NCBI RefSeq assembly: GCF_002872335.1
Contig: NZ_NJAG01000036.1
Span: 62,001 to 126,000, forward strand
Source of the DNA: Siphonobacter sp. BAB-5405
GTDB lineage: Bacteria; Bacteroidota; Bacteroidia; Cytophagales; Spirosomataceae
Length of the DNA stretch: 64,000 nt
Direction: 5' to 3'
Made by a program: the position numbers and the translations under genes. The stretch's first letter is position 1. Every line of letters begins with the position of its first letter. The notes beneath the pieces were generated by a model, which saw only the letters and a program-made list of their open reading frames with translations, did not search any database and was not told the origin of the DNA. Below are positions 35,379-44,844 of the stretch, in pieces.

Positions 35379-37745
35379 ATGCTCCCCATTTCTACTTCAC
35401 GATTAAGTAGCAAAGCCCTTTTTACCACCTGGGTACTCCTCTGCGGTGTACTCTTAAAGGCATTCCCGCAACACAAAAACGGTTCGCTGGAAGGGCGAAT
35501 TGAAACGGAAACCCAGGAACCCATCCCCGGCATTTCCATTCGTCTGGAGCCTATGGGCCTGGGAGCAATCACCCAGGCCGACGGCAGTTTTAAACTGCAG
35601 GCAATTCCGGCGGGAGCGTATACTCTCACACTGAGCGGCATCGGGTACGAAGTACGTCAGGTTCAGGTACAGGTCAAAGCCGGCGAAACCCTGCCCCTGC
35701 ACTATCAGCTCAACCAGAAAACCCACGAGCTTTCGGTTGTGACGGTAACCAGTCAGCGAAACCGCTCCTTTTCGGCGATTAACAAAATCGATGTTCCGCT
35801 GCGGGATCTGCCTTTGTCTACCAGCTCGGTCAGCTCAAAAACCATCGAGCAACGCGGCATTGATGATCTGGGGGATGCCATGAAAAATACCACGGGCGTT
35901 CGCTCCAACAACACCTACGGCGGTTTTCAGCACTTCACCATTCGCGGCTTCAGCAACTTTGTCGTACTGATGGATGGCGTTCGGGATGAGCGACATAACA
36001 TTTCCACAAGTGCTCCCAACACGAATTTAGCCAACGTCGAACGCATCGAAGTACTGAAAGGCCCGGCTTCCGTTCTGTTTGGGCACTCGGCTTTGGGTGG
36101 TATCATCAACATCGTACGGAAACAGCCTACGGCCGATTTCAGGGCTAATTTTTCCGCGACTTACGGGAGTTTCAATACCCGTCGGATGCGGGCTGGTGCG
36201 GGTGGTTCGATCAACCCGAAGCTTCGGTACCGGATGGATTTCGGGGTGTCGAATACCGATGGTTTCCGGCAGGCGGGTATCTCTACCAACAATGCCTACG
36301 TGGCCCTGGAATATACACCCACCCGCAAGGACTACTTTTATTTGTCGTTAGGAGCCAATAAAGATGTGTACCGCACGGATTCGGGTATTCCCGTTTTGGC
36401 GGGCGGCGTGCTGGTTCCCGGCATGGATCTAATGACGCGTTACAACGACCCCGCTGATTTTTTAAAGCATACTCGAACGGATGTTCAGTTTCGCTACGTG
36501 CGGCAGCTTATGGCCAACCTGAAACTTTCCAATCAGCTCTCGTATTCGGACGATAACATCGATTATTTTTCAACGGAAGAACTGACGCTCAATACCCGGC
36601 GGGATTCCATTACCCGCTCGTTTCCCTACTACTTCAATCACCTCACCAAGCCCTTACAAAATCAGCTGGAGCTGACCTACGATCTCAACACCGCCAAGGT
36701 TTCGCAGAAGATTTTGCTGGGGTATTCGCTTAGCGTACTAGACCGTAAAACGTATAACGGTACGATTTTTGGTCCCGGCAAAGGAGCAACCATTCCCGTA
36801 CAAAACCCGATTGAAAACCAGGGATATATCGATTACTACGATACCTACTACCGGGCTACGGATGAAACGGTACACGGGATTTACTTACAGGATTTCATCC
36901 GGTTTTCCGAAAAAATCAAGGCATTAGTTGGGTTGCGTTACGATGTATTCAAAGGCGAATATTACACCGATCAGGTGGACAAAGACCGCCAGGTAACCAA
37001 CTACGGAGCGAAATCAACCATAGCCCGGAATGCCCTGACCTATCGGCTGGGACTAGTGTATCAGCCCATTGAACCTTTATCCGTTTACGCCTCGTACTCA
37101 ACGTATTTCAAACCCTCTCGCCGGGTAGCTCCAAATGGGGAGACGTTCGATCCAGAAACGGGTTATCAGGCTGAAGTGGGCTCCCGACTGGAGCTGTCAT
37201 CAAAATTTGCCGCTTCGGCTTCGGTGTACTACATGCGAAAAGACAATCAGGTGGAAGGTCTGCCCGGTGGCGTGTTCAAACGCGTAGGTTCGGCAGAATC
37301 GAAAGGTTTTGAAGTGGAGGCTCAGGGCAATCCCGTCGCGGGCCTTGATTTGACGGTGGGTTATACCTTCACCAAAGCCCAGTATTTACCCTACGCCAGT
37401 GCGGAGGTAAACCCCGTGGCGGGTAAAACGGCGGTACTGGCTCCGAAGCATCTGGTAAATGCCTGGCTAAACTACACGATTCAGCAAAAAAACTTGAAAG
37501 GGCTGAATGCCGGGGTGGGCTTCAACTATCAAAGCGAAGCCTTCGCCAACTCGGCGAATACGTACGTTTTGCCGGCCTATCGAACCGTCGATGTGGCCCT
37601 GGGGTATCAGCTGAACCGCGTGAGCATTCGGGCGAATGTGAATAACCTGTTTAACGAACGCTATTTCACCAACGTGATCTTAACCCGGCAGTTTTATCCC
37701 GGAGCCACCCGTAATTACCTGCTGACGCTTAGTTACCAACTTTAA
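35379..37745 (+). CDS. TonB-dependent receptor (siderophore-receptor type) under B12 riboswitch
   Basis: A 788-residue outer-membrane receptor. A signal peptide (about 1-32) is followed by a carboxypeptidase-regulatory-like domain (GSLEGRIETETQEPIPGISIRLE), the TonB box region (ELSVVTVTSQR), a plug domain (DAMKNTTGVRSNN, FTIRGFSNFVVLMDGVRDE, VERIEVLKGPASVLFGHSALGGIIN) and a 22-strand barrel ending LLTLSYQL. By protein type it looks like a ferric-siderophore receptor of the FhuA/FoxA group. However, the cobalamin riboswitch just upstream implies corrinoid uptake or a B12-linked metal need. It is co-oriented with a PepSY membrane protein. Confidence 0.9.
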   Translation: MLPISTSRLSSKALFTTWVLLCGVLLKAFPQHKNGSLEGRIETETQEPIPGISIRLEPMGLGAITQADGSFKLQAIPAGAYTLTLSGIGYEVRQVQVQVKAGETLPLHYQLNQKTHELSVVTVTSQRNRSFSAINKIDVPLRDLPLSTSSVSSKTIEQRGIDDLGDAMKNTTGVRSNNTYGGFQHFTIRGFSNFVVLMDGVRDERHNISTSAPNTNLANVERIEVLKGPASVLFGHSALGGIINIVRKQPTADFRANFSATYGSFNTRRMRAGAGGSINPKLRYRMDFGVSNTDGFRQAGISTNNAYVALEYTPTRKDYFYLSLGANKDVYRTDSGIPVLAGGVLVPGMDLMTRYNDPADFLKHTRTDVQFRYVRQLMANLKLSNQLSYSDDNIDYFSTEELTLNTRRDSITRSFPYYFNHLTKPLQNQLELTYDLNTAKVSQKILLGYSLSVLDRKTYNGTIFGPGKGATIPVQNPIENQGYIDYYDTYYRATDETVHGIYLQDFIRFSEKIKALVGLRYDVFKGEYYTDQVDKDRQVTNYGAKSTIARNALTYRLGLVYQPIEPLSVYASYSTYFKPSRRVAPNGETFDPETGYQAEVGSRLELSSKFAASASVYYMRKDNQVEGLPGGVFKRVGSAESKGFEVEAQGNPVAGLDLTVGYTFTKAQYLPYASAEVNPVAGKTAVLAPKHLVNAWLNYTIQQKNLKGLNAGVGFNYQSEAFANSANTYVLPAYRTVDVALGYQLNRVSIRANVNNLFNERYFTNVILTRQFYPGATRNYLLTLSYQL

Positions 37746-37752
37746 CCTTTCA

Positions 37753-37777
37753 GCCGCGGACTTTTGGAGTCTGCGGC
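37753..37777 (+). terminator. Intercistronic hairpin between receptor and PepSY genes
   Basis: Stem GCCGCGGACT/AGTCTGCGGC (37753-37762, 37768-37777, one G-U pair) followed by TTTGTAT, 8 bases past the receptor stop. It may attenuate read-through into the PepSY gene. Confidence 0.5.
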
Positions 37778-37791
37778 TTTGTATATCTTTC

Positions 37792-39330
37792 GTGAAAACA
37801 GTCACCAAAGCCATTCGGCTCGTTCATCGCTACCTGGGATTTGCCTTGAGTCTACTGTTTCTGGTCTGGTTTCTGTCGGGACTGATGATGATGTACGTGT
37901 CGTATCCGACGCTCAAATCACACCAGAAGCTGCAACAAACGCCTCCGATTGATTTGACAACCTGCCTGTTAACGCCGGCAGAAGCGATTACTAGAGCAGG
38001 AGTAACGGATTCCATCAAATCCATTCGCTTAGGGATGGTACTGAATCGGCCCGTATATCGGATCGTTACCCTACAAAACCGCCAGCTTAGTATCTACGCG
38101 GATAACCCGGCTATTTTGCCCTATGCCAGTGAAAGCTTTGCTCGTCAATTGGCTCAGCACTGGTCCCATGCGGGGGTACAGCAGGTTGAAAAGTTAACGG
38201 AGATCGATCAGTGGATGGCGGCCCACCGTTCGCAGGGTTATCTGCCCGAAGTGTATCGTATGCAAATGGACGACGAAGCGGGGACTTATGTGTATGTGTC
38301 TCCTTTTTCAAACGAAGTCGTTCAGCAGGTTACGGCCCGGCAACGGTTACTGGCCTGGCTGGGGCCAATTCCGCACTGGATTTATCCGACGTTCCTCATC
38401 CGTAACCGACCCGTCTGGAGTCAGATAGTCATCTGGGTTTCCATAATCGGAACCCTGATGTGTTTTGCAGGATTGGCGATGGGCTTCATTCGCTACCAAC
38501 GCAAACAGACCGAATCGCTGGCGTTTAGTCCGTACAAAAAACGCTGGTTCCGCTGGCATCATTACACGGGTTTTGTCTTTGGGCTTTTCGCGTTTACCTG
38601 GGTATTGAGCGGCTTGTTTTCCATGAGCCCTTTCAACTGGGCACCCTCCACCCGCCTTTCATCGCAGGCAACCGAACGCTGGATGGGTGGCCCGCTGAAC
38701 CTGACCTTATTTAAAGTAAATCCGGCAGCGGCTTATCAGAAGTTATCGCGGGAACTGGTACTCAAAGAGATACACTTAATTCAGTGGAACGGCAGACCTT
38801 ACTACCTGGCTCTGCAGGACGATCATCACACGCGTGTACTGGCGGCGGATGAAGCCGAGGCCAATCCATTCCAGAGCTTTGAACCTCAGGCAATCGAGGA
38901 AGCGATTCGGAAACTGGAACCGAAGGTAGCGGTGCTGGAATCGAAAGTCCTGGACCGTTATGACGCGTACTACTACGCGAAGAACGGCGAAAAACGTTTG
39001 CCCGTGTTACGAACTAAACTCGACACCCCCGAGCAAATCTGGTATTACGTGGATTTAAAAACGAGTCAGGTGGTATCTAAACACCAGACATTAACACGTG
39101 TCGAACGCTGGCTGTATCACGGGTTACACAGTCTGGATTTTAGCTTTCTGTTAAACCGCAGACCGCTTTGGGATATTACCCTGATCGTTTTATTACTCGG
39201 AGGAACCGCTACCAGCAGTACGGGCCTGGTACTAACCTGGCAGTGGCTGCAGCGAAAAAGAGTTACGCAACGAAAGCAAACAACCGTCCGAAAAGGGGCT
39301 ATCCAGCCCGTTTCCGAACGGTTGAAATGA
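37792..39330 (+). CDS. PepSY-associated transmembrane protein (putative inner-membrane reductase)
   Basis: A 512-residue inner-membrane protein starting at GTG 37792. Four main helices are seen: LVHRYLGFALSLLFLVWFLSG (helix 1, carrying His), about 205-230, FVFGLFAFTWVLSGLFSM, and a C-terminal helix near 460-485. Conserved HRYLGF, HHYTGFVFG and HGLHSLDFS place His residues at the membrane, like the di-haem PepSY_TM family. A PepSY repeat lies in the periplasmic loop. Homologues next to siderophore receptors reduce ferric siderophores to release iron. Here the partner is riboswitch-controlled, so corrinoid or metal reduction is possible (inference). The GTG start lies only 47 bases after the receptor gene. 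Confidence 0.85.
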   Translation: MKTVTKAIRLVHRYLGFALSLLFLVWFLSGLMMMYVSYPTLKSHQKLQQTPPIDLTTCLLTPAEAITRAGVTDSIKSIRLGMVLNRPVYRIVTLQNRQLSIYADNPAILPYASESFARQLAQHWSHAGVQQVEKLTEIDQWMAAHRSQGYLPEVYRMQMDDEAGTYVYVSPFSNEVVQQVTARQRLLAWLGPIPHWIYPTFLIRNRPVWSQIVIWVSIIGTLMCFAGLAMGFIRYQRKQTESLAFSPYKKRWFRWHHYTGFVFGLFAFTWVLSGLFSMSPFNWAPSTRLSSQATERWMGGPLNLTLFKVNPAAAYQKLSRELVLKEIHLIQWNGRPYYLALQDDHHTRVLAADEAEANPFQSFEPQAIEEAIRKLEPKVAVLESKVLDRYDAYYYAKNGEKRLPVLRTKLDTPEQIWYYVDLKTSQVVSKHQTLTRVERWLYHGLHSLDFSFLLNRRPLWDITLIVLLLGGTATSSTGLVLTWQWLQRKRVTQRKQTTVRKGAIQPVSERLK

Positions 39331-39374
39331 AGGGTGACCGGAAAGAATAGTGAGTCACAGTCCCCTGATTGAAG

Positions 39375-39415
39375 GAAGAGTAAGAAGACCGTTCAAGTCC
39401 TCTTACTCTTCTTTT
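39375..39415 (+). terminator. Terminator between convergent PepSY and DUF1080 genes
   Basis: Stem GAAGAGTAAGA/TCTTACTCTTC (39375-39385, 39401-39411) followed by TTTT on the plus strand. The 3' arm overlaps the last codons of the convergent DUF1080 gene. Confidence 0.7.
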
Positions 39416-40140
39416 AGTTTAAGGTTACGAAAAGAAATCCCCTGCATCCAGTCCTGCAAGGCCAGGTGTCCTTTAGTAGCCTTGCCAAAAGCCGGGAAGT
39501 GTTGAAAATTCGTGTTTTTAATTTTTTGTTTCCATTCCGACGTAGTCAAATCCTGTTCGGCGGTTAAGACGCCATTGAGGTAGAATTCGATTTTACCGTT
39601 TTTCTGCTTGATTTCGGATTGATTCCACTCACCCACGGGTTTGGTTACGGCTTCGTTTTTCTGGGGAGCAAATCCGTACAGACAACCCGCTCGTTTTTTC
39701 GGATCAGCGTTATAATCATAATGCGAAGGTTCCAGCAGTTGGTACTCCGGCCCCGAAGCCCAGGCGGTGGGAATGTCCTTGCGTTCAACCACATTGATAA
39801 AGACGCCACTGTTGCCAGCCTTGGAGATTTTCCATTCAAACTTCAAATCAAAATTACTGTACGTTTGATCAGTGACCAGATCGCCGTGCTCCAAAGTTGA
39901 TCCCGTACCGTTCGGAACACACTGTAATTCACCCTTGTCCACCCGCCACACGGAAGGTTTGTTTCCCTGATTATAGAGATGCCAGCCCTGAAGCGTTTTG
40001 CCGTCGAACAACAGCTTCCAGCCCTCTTTTTTTTCCTGAGCAGAAAGTTGATTAACGGCTGGAACGTCCTCCGAAAACGCGGTAAGGATCAGTGAAGCGA
40101 TACTGGCATAGGCCATCAGTGCTAAAAGTCGCATGTGCAT
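39403..40140 (-). CDS. DUF1080 (3-keto-disaccharide hydrolase-like) secreted protein
   Basis: A 245-residue exported protein. After a signal peptide (MHMRLLALMAYASIASLILTA) comes one jelly-roll DUF1080 domain: EGWKLLFDGKTLQGWHL at the start, FDLKFEWKISKAGNSGVF, then GPEYQLLEPSHYD and VGEWNQSEIKQKNGKIEFYLNG. This family is common in Bacteroidota and Planctomycetota; some members cleave 3-keto-glycosides. ATG 40140 or 40134 are both acceptable starts in front of the signal peptide. An in-frame upstream extension to 40206 would hide the signal. It is monocistronic. Confidence 0.88.
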   Translation of the reverse strand: MHMRLLALMAYASIASLILTAFSEDVPAVNQLSAQEKKEGWKLLFDGKTLQGWHLYNQGNKPSVWRVDKGELQCVPNGTGSTLEHGDLVTDQTYSNFDLKFEWKISKAGNSGVFINVVERKDIPTAWASGPEYQLLEPSHYDYNADPKKRAGCLYGFAPQKNEAVTKPVGEWNQSEIKQKNGKIEFYLNGVLTAEQDLTTSEWKQKIKNTNFQHFPAFGKATKGHLALQDWMQGISFRNLKLKEE

Positions 40141-40540
40141 AAAGGATTTATTCCGAATAAGATACTCCGGCAATCTAGCAAAGAAATTTGGCTTGTACAG
40201 GGGCAATGATCGAATACGTAGACGGAAGGAGCGGGCTGAAAGACCATAAAAGAAGCTGGTTTTGGAAAGCCCCTCGTCGGGACCAACTGCCTACGTGTAC
40301 GACCAGTCCATATTATAGAGTAGACTCGAATACCTGCCATGGGGACGCTCAGCAATGATCTTGCTTTGTTCTTTTCCGAATGTACTATATTCAAAAAATG
40401 AACAACTCGGAGTGCGGTCCGTTGTAGTCCTTACATGGCTTGAATCGTTAGATCGCTGGTAATCGATGGAGGGGATCCGTAGTTGAACGTATGAACTGAA
40501 GAAAGCGGTATAAAAGCACTATTTGTTGGTGATTACTACA

Positions 40541-41500
40541 ATGAAAAAGTATGGTTTGTTGATCGGGTGTTTGGTCATGCAGGTATTAATGGCTGCGGCA
40601 CAAGCCGTCGATACCACCTATATCCGACCTTTCTCGAAACCGAATACCCTTGAGGTCTACTCTGGTCTGTATAACATCAACTTCGATTTTTCGGATCGGT
40701 ATTTTCAGAAGAATGACTTTCAGTTGCGGGTCAACCGGAGTGCGACGCTAGGGGCGGACCTGACCTATAAATGGCTGTATGTGCAATATGCGTTCAACCT
40801 GCCCGGCACCATGCTGGATAATCAGGCTAAATTCAATTACCGGCAACTTAAGGTCAGACTAGGCAACCGCAAGTGGATTTTGCAGCCTTTCTATCAGTTT
40901 TACAATGGACTACTGATTCCCGAAGGCAAACACCGGGGGTTCGAAATTTTTCGCGGCATTACTTTTGAAAGTGCGGGAGCAGAAGTGATGTATTATGTTC
41001 ATTCCAGTCAGTTCTCTCCGAAAGCCGCCTATGCTTTTTCCGAGCAGCAACGCCGTTCGTCGGGCTCGGCTTTTGTTACGGCGACGGGTCTGTGGCACGC
41101 GATCCGTTGGCCTGTTCCCTCGCCCGATTTAATCGAAGATCCCGGCACGTTTACCCTGTTATCCCGAAATCCGGCCTGGGTATCACTCCTGCTGAAGGGC
41201 GGGTACGCGTACAACCTGGTCATCCATAACTGGCTCATTGCTCCTTCGGCTTCGATTGGCGTTGGAGGCTTGAAAGAAACGCACGTAAAAAGAATGGCAA
41301 TCAGGTCAGTAACTCAATTGCAGGGGAACCTGAATGCGGGTTACAACGGCAGTAACTGGTATACGTATCTAAGCGGCTCCTGGACCAATCTAAATACGGA
41401 GTTGCTCATCAGGGATATGCAACGCGTCAGCTGGACGCTTACCGCCACGGCGGGTTTTCGCTTCCGATCCAGTCGAAAGAAAATGCTTTCCATTCTGTAA
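40541..41500 (+). CDS. DUF4421 family outer-membrane beta-barrel protein
   Basis: A 319-residue exported protein. A signal peptide ending AAAQA is followed by a run of amphipathic strands (LEVYSGLYNINFDF, LGADLTYKWLYVQYAF, KWILQPFYQFYNG, AGAEVMYYVHSSQFS, GNLNAGYNGSNWYTYLSGSW). The last strand, SWTLTATAGFRF, has the aromatic end typical of outer-membrane barrels. The KWLYVQYAFNLPG motif fits DUF4421. The function of the family is not known. ATG 40541 is used because it directly precedes the lysine-rich start of the signal peptide. There are no operon partners. Confidence 0.75.
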   Translation: MKKYGLLIGCLVMQVLMAAAQAVDTTYIRPFSKPNTLEVYSGLYNINFDFSDRYFQKNDFQLRVNRSATLGADLTYKWLYVQYAFNLPGTMLDNQAKFNYRQLKVRLGNRKWILQPFYQFYNGLLIPEGKHRGFEIFRGITFESAGAEVMYYVHSSQFSPKAAYAFSEQQRRSSGSAFVTATGLWHAIRWPVPSPDLIEDPGTFTLLSRNPAWVSLLLKGGYAYNLVIHNWLIAPSASIGVGGLKETHVKRMAIRSVTQLQGNLNAGYNGSNWYTYLSGSWTNLNTELLIRDMQRVSWTLTATAGFRFRSSRKKMLSIL

Positions 41501-42915
41501 GCGGTCGCAGTTGTTGATTAACGTGAGAACCCGATAGCGTAGCTGAGGGGAGTTGGGTATGATTCGATCACTAAGGATCTTACATCAACCCGTTAATTTG
41601 TGGTGAGATGAGGAAGCGTAGGTAAAAACCTTCAGATCCTACTGGTTGAGCTGTTCGTACAGGGCTATACGAAATGGGCCGTTTACGACAAACGGTTGAA
41701 GTACATGAGCGTGAACCCAAGGAGAGAGAAAGATGAACCAGTATAAAGAAATTTGAAGGCGGAGCCGGATGGCACGCACCACTGCAAAGGGTGCGATTTA
41801 CAAAGGCCGCAATCGCCGAATCTGTAACCGCATACATCCAGAGGATCCGTAGCGAACCTTGGCTGAGGCCAGCTATTCACCGTTGTATGCTGCCCCAAGG
41901 GGATAGTTTCGACCTGGTTGACTGCACTAACACACCCTTCGCCAAATACTACCTGAGTTGATAAAACGTATACTTATAAGCGTTATGGATATTTCGTATC
42001 GACTCATGCCCGATCATCCTATGCTCTGCTTCTGGAACGGGCGGAATTCGGCATCCACCCTTTGGTTCTGGAAGAGGTTCATGAAAACGCGTTAATGGGT
42101 CTCAAAGGTCTGATTCACTGCAAATAAAGAAATGAGCGGTAGAGAAAACGAACGGTGATTGAACCTGCAAAGCAATCGTTAAAAACAAAAGTGGATTGAG
42201 AATAAAAAGAACAATGAAGATTTTAATACAGAAGATGGTCTGGAGATTCTCTGCTTCAACGGATCTTAAATAATAAGTTTTTATAAAAAAAGTATTTAAT
42301 GGTTTGGTGATTATAAAATATTAATTTCAGTATCCGTAAAATAATTAATTAGAAAAGGATAGGCATGTAGTAAATATTTAAAAAACAAGTAGTAATAATT
42401 TATGTAATTGTAGTAATAATTATTACAAACCTTGAATTTATAAGTTAAGACGCAGAGTTGATAATCAGGTATTTATGCATTATTTGCTAAAATTAACTCA
42501 TATATAAAAAAGAAAAAACCAAGAGTGGTATTTCGCTCAGGATTAGTAGTCTGGTTCAAAAATCAGTTCTAGTGATAGATGTAGTCAGTTGATTGTTAGC
42601 GTGTTAACTTAGTGTGCGTGATTTTGCAAGCAAGAGATTTGTAGAAATATGAAAATGTATCAACCAGTCATGTAAAGCTGTGATATCTAAAAAGTAATGC
42701 TTAAGATAAGAACTATAAAGTATACCTGTAAAGTAACTTACTGTTTGATGCTACGGTAATTACCGAGCTTTGTAAAGCGGGAATTCAATCAATAAATGCA
42801 AAAGCTGAAAGCAACGACAGGATTTGGTGTAGAGTCGTTTAATAATTTTATGAGATAAATTACTTCCATTCATGTGTAGATTTAAGCTCAAACTTAAACT
42901 ATTCATGTCATACGT
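41501..42915. other. Long AT-rich intergenic region
   Basis: About 1.4 kb. The left third has moderate GC and scattered short open pieces (for example 41958-42126) that resemble decayed coding DNA but no nameable family. From about 42180 on it is strongly AT-rich and carries the second GTAGTA array. No tRNA or confident promoter was recognised. Confidence 0.5.
42367..42415. repeat. Second three-copy GTAGTA array, 21-22 bp apart
   Basis: GTAGTA at 42367-42372, 42389-42394 and 42410-42415, each followed by AAT or AATA. Unit spacing matches the array at 6459-6507. It lies about 500 bases upstream of the orphan response regulator. Confidence 0.4.
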
Positions 42916-43587
42916 ATGTCAACGAAAAATGTACTTATTTGCGAAGATCATCCCGTTGTTAATTTTGGGATGAAGATGCTTTTAGAGGTAAATTTTTCTG
43001 AATTTACTCTTTATCAAAGCTTTACTTACCTGGAAGCTTTAGACTATTTTAACAAGATGCCCATCGACTTGTTGATTTTAGACCTTAATATACCGGGCGG
43101 AAATTCTATTAAAATGCTGGATTCTTTTCTACGCAAGCAGCCCAATGTCCGTATTCTGATTTTTTCAGCTTATGATGAGAAAATATACGCCATTCCCTGT
43201 TTAAGATCTGGAGCGAAAGGGTACATCAGCAAAGACGCCCACAAGGATGAAGTAATTCAGGCCGTACACACCGTTAGCAGGAATGAAAAATACCTTAGTC
43301 CCGGAATGAAGCAGATGAGTATTGACAAGCTAATCAATCAGCTGTTTTTGCCTTCCAATCCCATTGAAAACCTTTCAGTGCGTGAAAAAGAAGTATTGCA
43401 TTACATTGTGGAAGGTTTCAAGCCTACCCAGATAGCCAATCTACTGAATCTGCACATTTCTTCCATCAGCACAATCAAAACCAGATTGTACAGGAAGCTG
43501 GGTGTAGATAGTCTGGCTTCACTTTTTCAGGCCGTGCAGCTTATTCAGGATACGCACCAGGAGAAGCCCAATGATCGCCCCTTCTAG
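42916..43587 (+). CDS. NarL/FixJ-type response regulator (LuxR HTH)
   Basis: A 223-residue orphan regulator. The receiver domain (1-120) has acidic pocket E10/D11, phospho-acceptor D56 in LLILDLNIPGG, Ser in ILIFSAYDEK and Lys in KGYISKDA. The C-terminal LuxR HTH (about 152-200) has NLSVREKEVLHYIVEGFKPTQIANLLNLHISSISTIKTRLYRKLGV. No histidine kinase is encoded next to it; the nearest kinase is the LytS type on the other strand. The gene has a lower GC content than its neighbours and follows a long AT-rich upstream region, which suggests either complex regulation or acquisition. Confidence 0.9.
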   Translation: MSTKNVLICEDHPVVNFGMKMLLEVNFSEFTLYQSFTYLEALDYFNKMPIDLLILDLNIPGGNSIKMLDSFLRKQPNVRILIFSAYDEKIYAIPCLRSGAKGYISKDAHKDEVIQAVHTVSRNEKYLSPGMKQMSIDKLINQLFLPSNPIENLSVREKEVLHYIVEGFKPTQIANLLNLHISSISTIKTRLYRKLGVDSLASLFQAVQLIQDTHQEKPNDRPF

Positions 43588-43922
43588 CAGGATTCAGGCA
43601 TTGGATGGTCTGATGAAAAATGTCTATTGATTCAGAAAGTAATACTGAATGATAAAAATGGTGTAGGCTAGCTAAAATTTTCCAACAATGTATTGGCAAA
43701 AAATGCGGTAGTGGTTCGCATACCAGCCAGAATAGTACCTGTTACGAATTAACCCACACTTTGAACGTTTTCCATACCTCCTCGCAGGGGAATCCTTCTT
43801 TAGCACCGGGCCAGGGCCTGAATTGAGTAGGCTGTGAAATGGGAAGGTATCTGTCGAGTTTACCTTACTAGGCTTGGTGTTGCCCGACCTTATCTATTCT
43901 TTCCGGGCTATTTTGCTCCAGC

Positions 43923-44099
43923 ATGCCAGGAGATTCGGGTCGTTTCTTTTTTGATCGGGATAACAAACCTAATGTGCTTAATGTAGCCGTTTCACGGGCG
44001 AAGGATAGGTTCATTGTCTTCACCAATCGAGCCATTTTGAACCCTAAAACGTCTACTCCATCGGGCGTACTGGCCAATTTTCTGGATTTTGATTCCTGA
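43923..44099 (+). pseudogene. C-terminal remnant of a superfamily 1 helicase
   Basis: A 58-codon frame ending TGA 44097-44099 reads FFFDRDNKPNVLNVAVSRAK, then DRFIVFTN and TPSGVLANFLDF. NVAVSRAKDRFIVF is helicase motif VI of Upf1/RecD-like SF1 enzymes, and the stretch before and after matches their C-terminal end. Nothing upstream in any frame continues the protein, and a stop lies at 43869. It is a clear gene relic next to the LytTR gene. Confidence 0.7.
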
Positions 44100-44109
44100 T
44101 TACTGCAGC

Positions 44110-44844
44110 TTAGGAATTAATCCATTCCTTAAAGGCCTGTACCCGGTCGCGGCTTACGTACACCTCTTCTTCGTCGGCGGGAATCAGCTCCAGCTTGAGG
44201 CGACCGTTGAAGTGCGGGTGAATTTTCTGGATGCTGTCAATACAAACGAGACGATTGCGGCTGATGCGATTGAATCGTCGGGCATCGACCTGCTCGGTGA
44301 GTTCTTCTAATGTCGCATCGACCAGCAGTTTCTGTCCATCAAAGGTGATTAGAAAGCTAAGCTTCTGATCGCTCTTGAAATAGGCAATGTCCTGAGCTTT
44401 GACGACCGTAAATCCATTTCCCTTCCGGACCATAAACCGTTCTTTGGGTTCGGATTTAGGTGTTTCCGAACCCTTCGCAAGGAACCGCTGAGAAAGGTAC
44501 TCGTACTTTTTCAACGCCGCCCGCAGCTCTTCCGGATTAATAGGTTTCAGCAGATAATCAATACTGTTTTGCTTGAATGCCTGAATCGCGTACTGATCGT
44601 AAGCCGTGGTGTAAATGATGGGAGCATCGATGGCTAATCGCTCGAAGAGGGCAAAACTTTCCTGGTCCTCCAGTTGAATATCCGAGAAAATCAGATCGGG
44701 TTCGGGATGCGTACTGAACCAGCTTACCGCCTTTTCAACCGAAGGCAGTACGGCCAGGACATCCAGCGAGGGATCGATTTGCTGAAGCAGAATACGAAGC
44801 TTTTCAGCCGAAAAAAACTCGTCCTCAATAATGACTACGTTCAT
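44110..44844 (-). CDS. LytTR family response regulator
   Basis: A 244-residue regulator. The receiver domain begins MNVVIIEDEFFSAEKL, with the phospho-acceptor in LIFSDIQLED (about D55), Thr in IIYTTAYDQYA and Lys in YLLKPI. The LytTR DNA-binding domain (about 140-244) shows FMVRKGNGFTVVKAQDIAYFKSD, the RFNRISRNRLVCIDSI motif and YVSRDRVQAFKEW. It overlaps the upstream kinase gene by 4 bases (ATGA), so the two form a translationally coupled two-component system. Confidence 0.92.
   Translation of the reverse strand: MNVVIIEDEFFSAEKLRILLQQIDPSLDVLAVLPSVEKAVSWFSTHPEPDLIFSDIQLEDQESFALFERLAIDAPIIYTTAYDQYAIQAFKQNSIDYLLKPINPEELRAALKKYEYLSQRFLAKGSETPKSEPKERFMVRKGNGFTVVKAQDIAYFKSDQKLSFLITFDGQKLLVDATLEELTEQVDARRFNRISRNRLVCIDSIQKIHPHFNGRLKLELIPADEEEVYVSRDRVQAFKEWINS

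Noticed and set aside
41958-42126. Plus-strand open stretch of about 55 codons
   Set aside because: No start, no family and no continuation upstream. At most decayed coding DNA.
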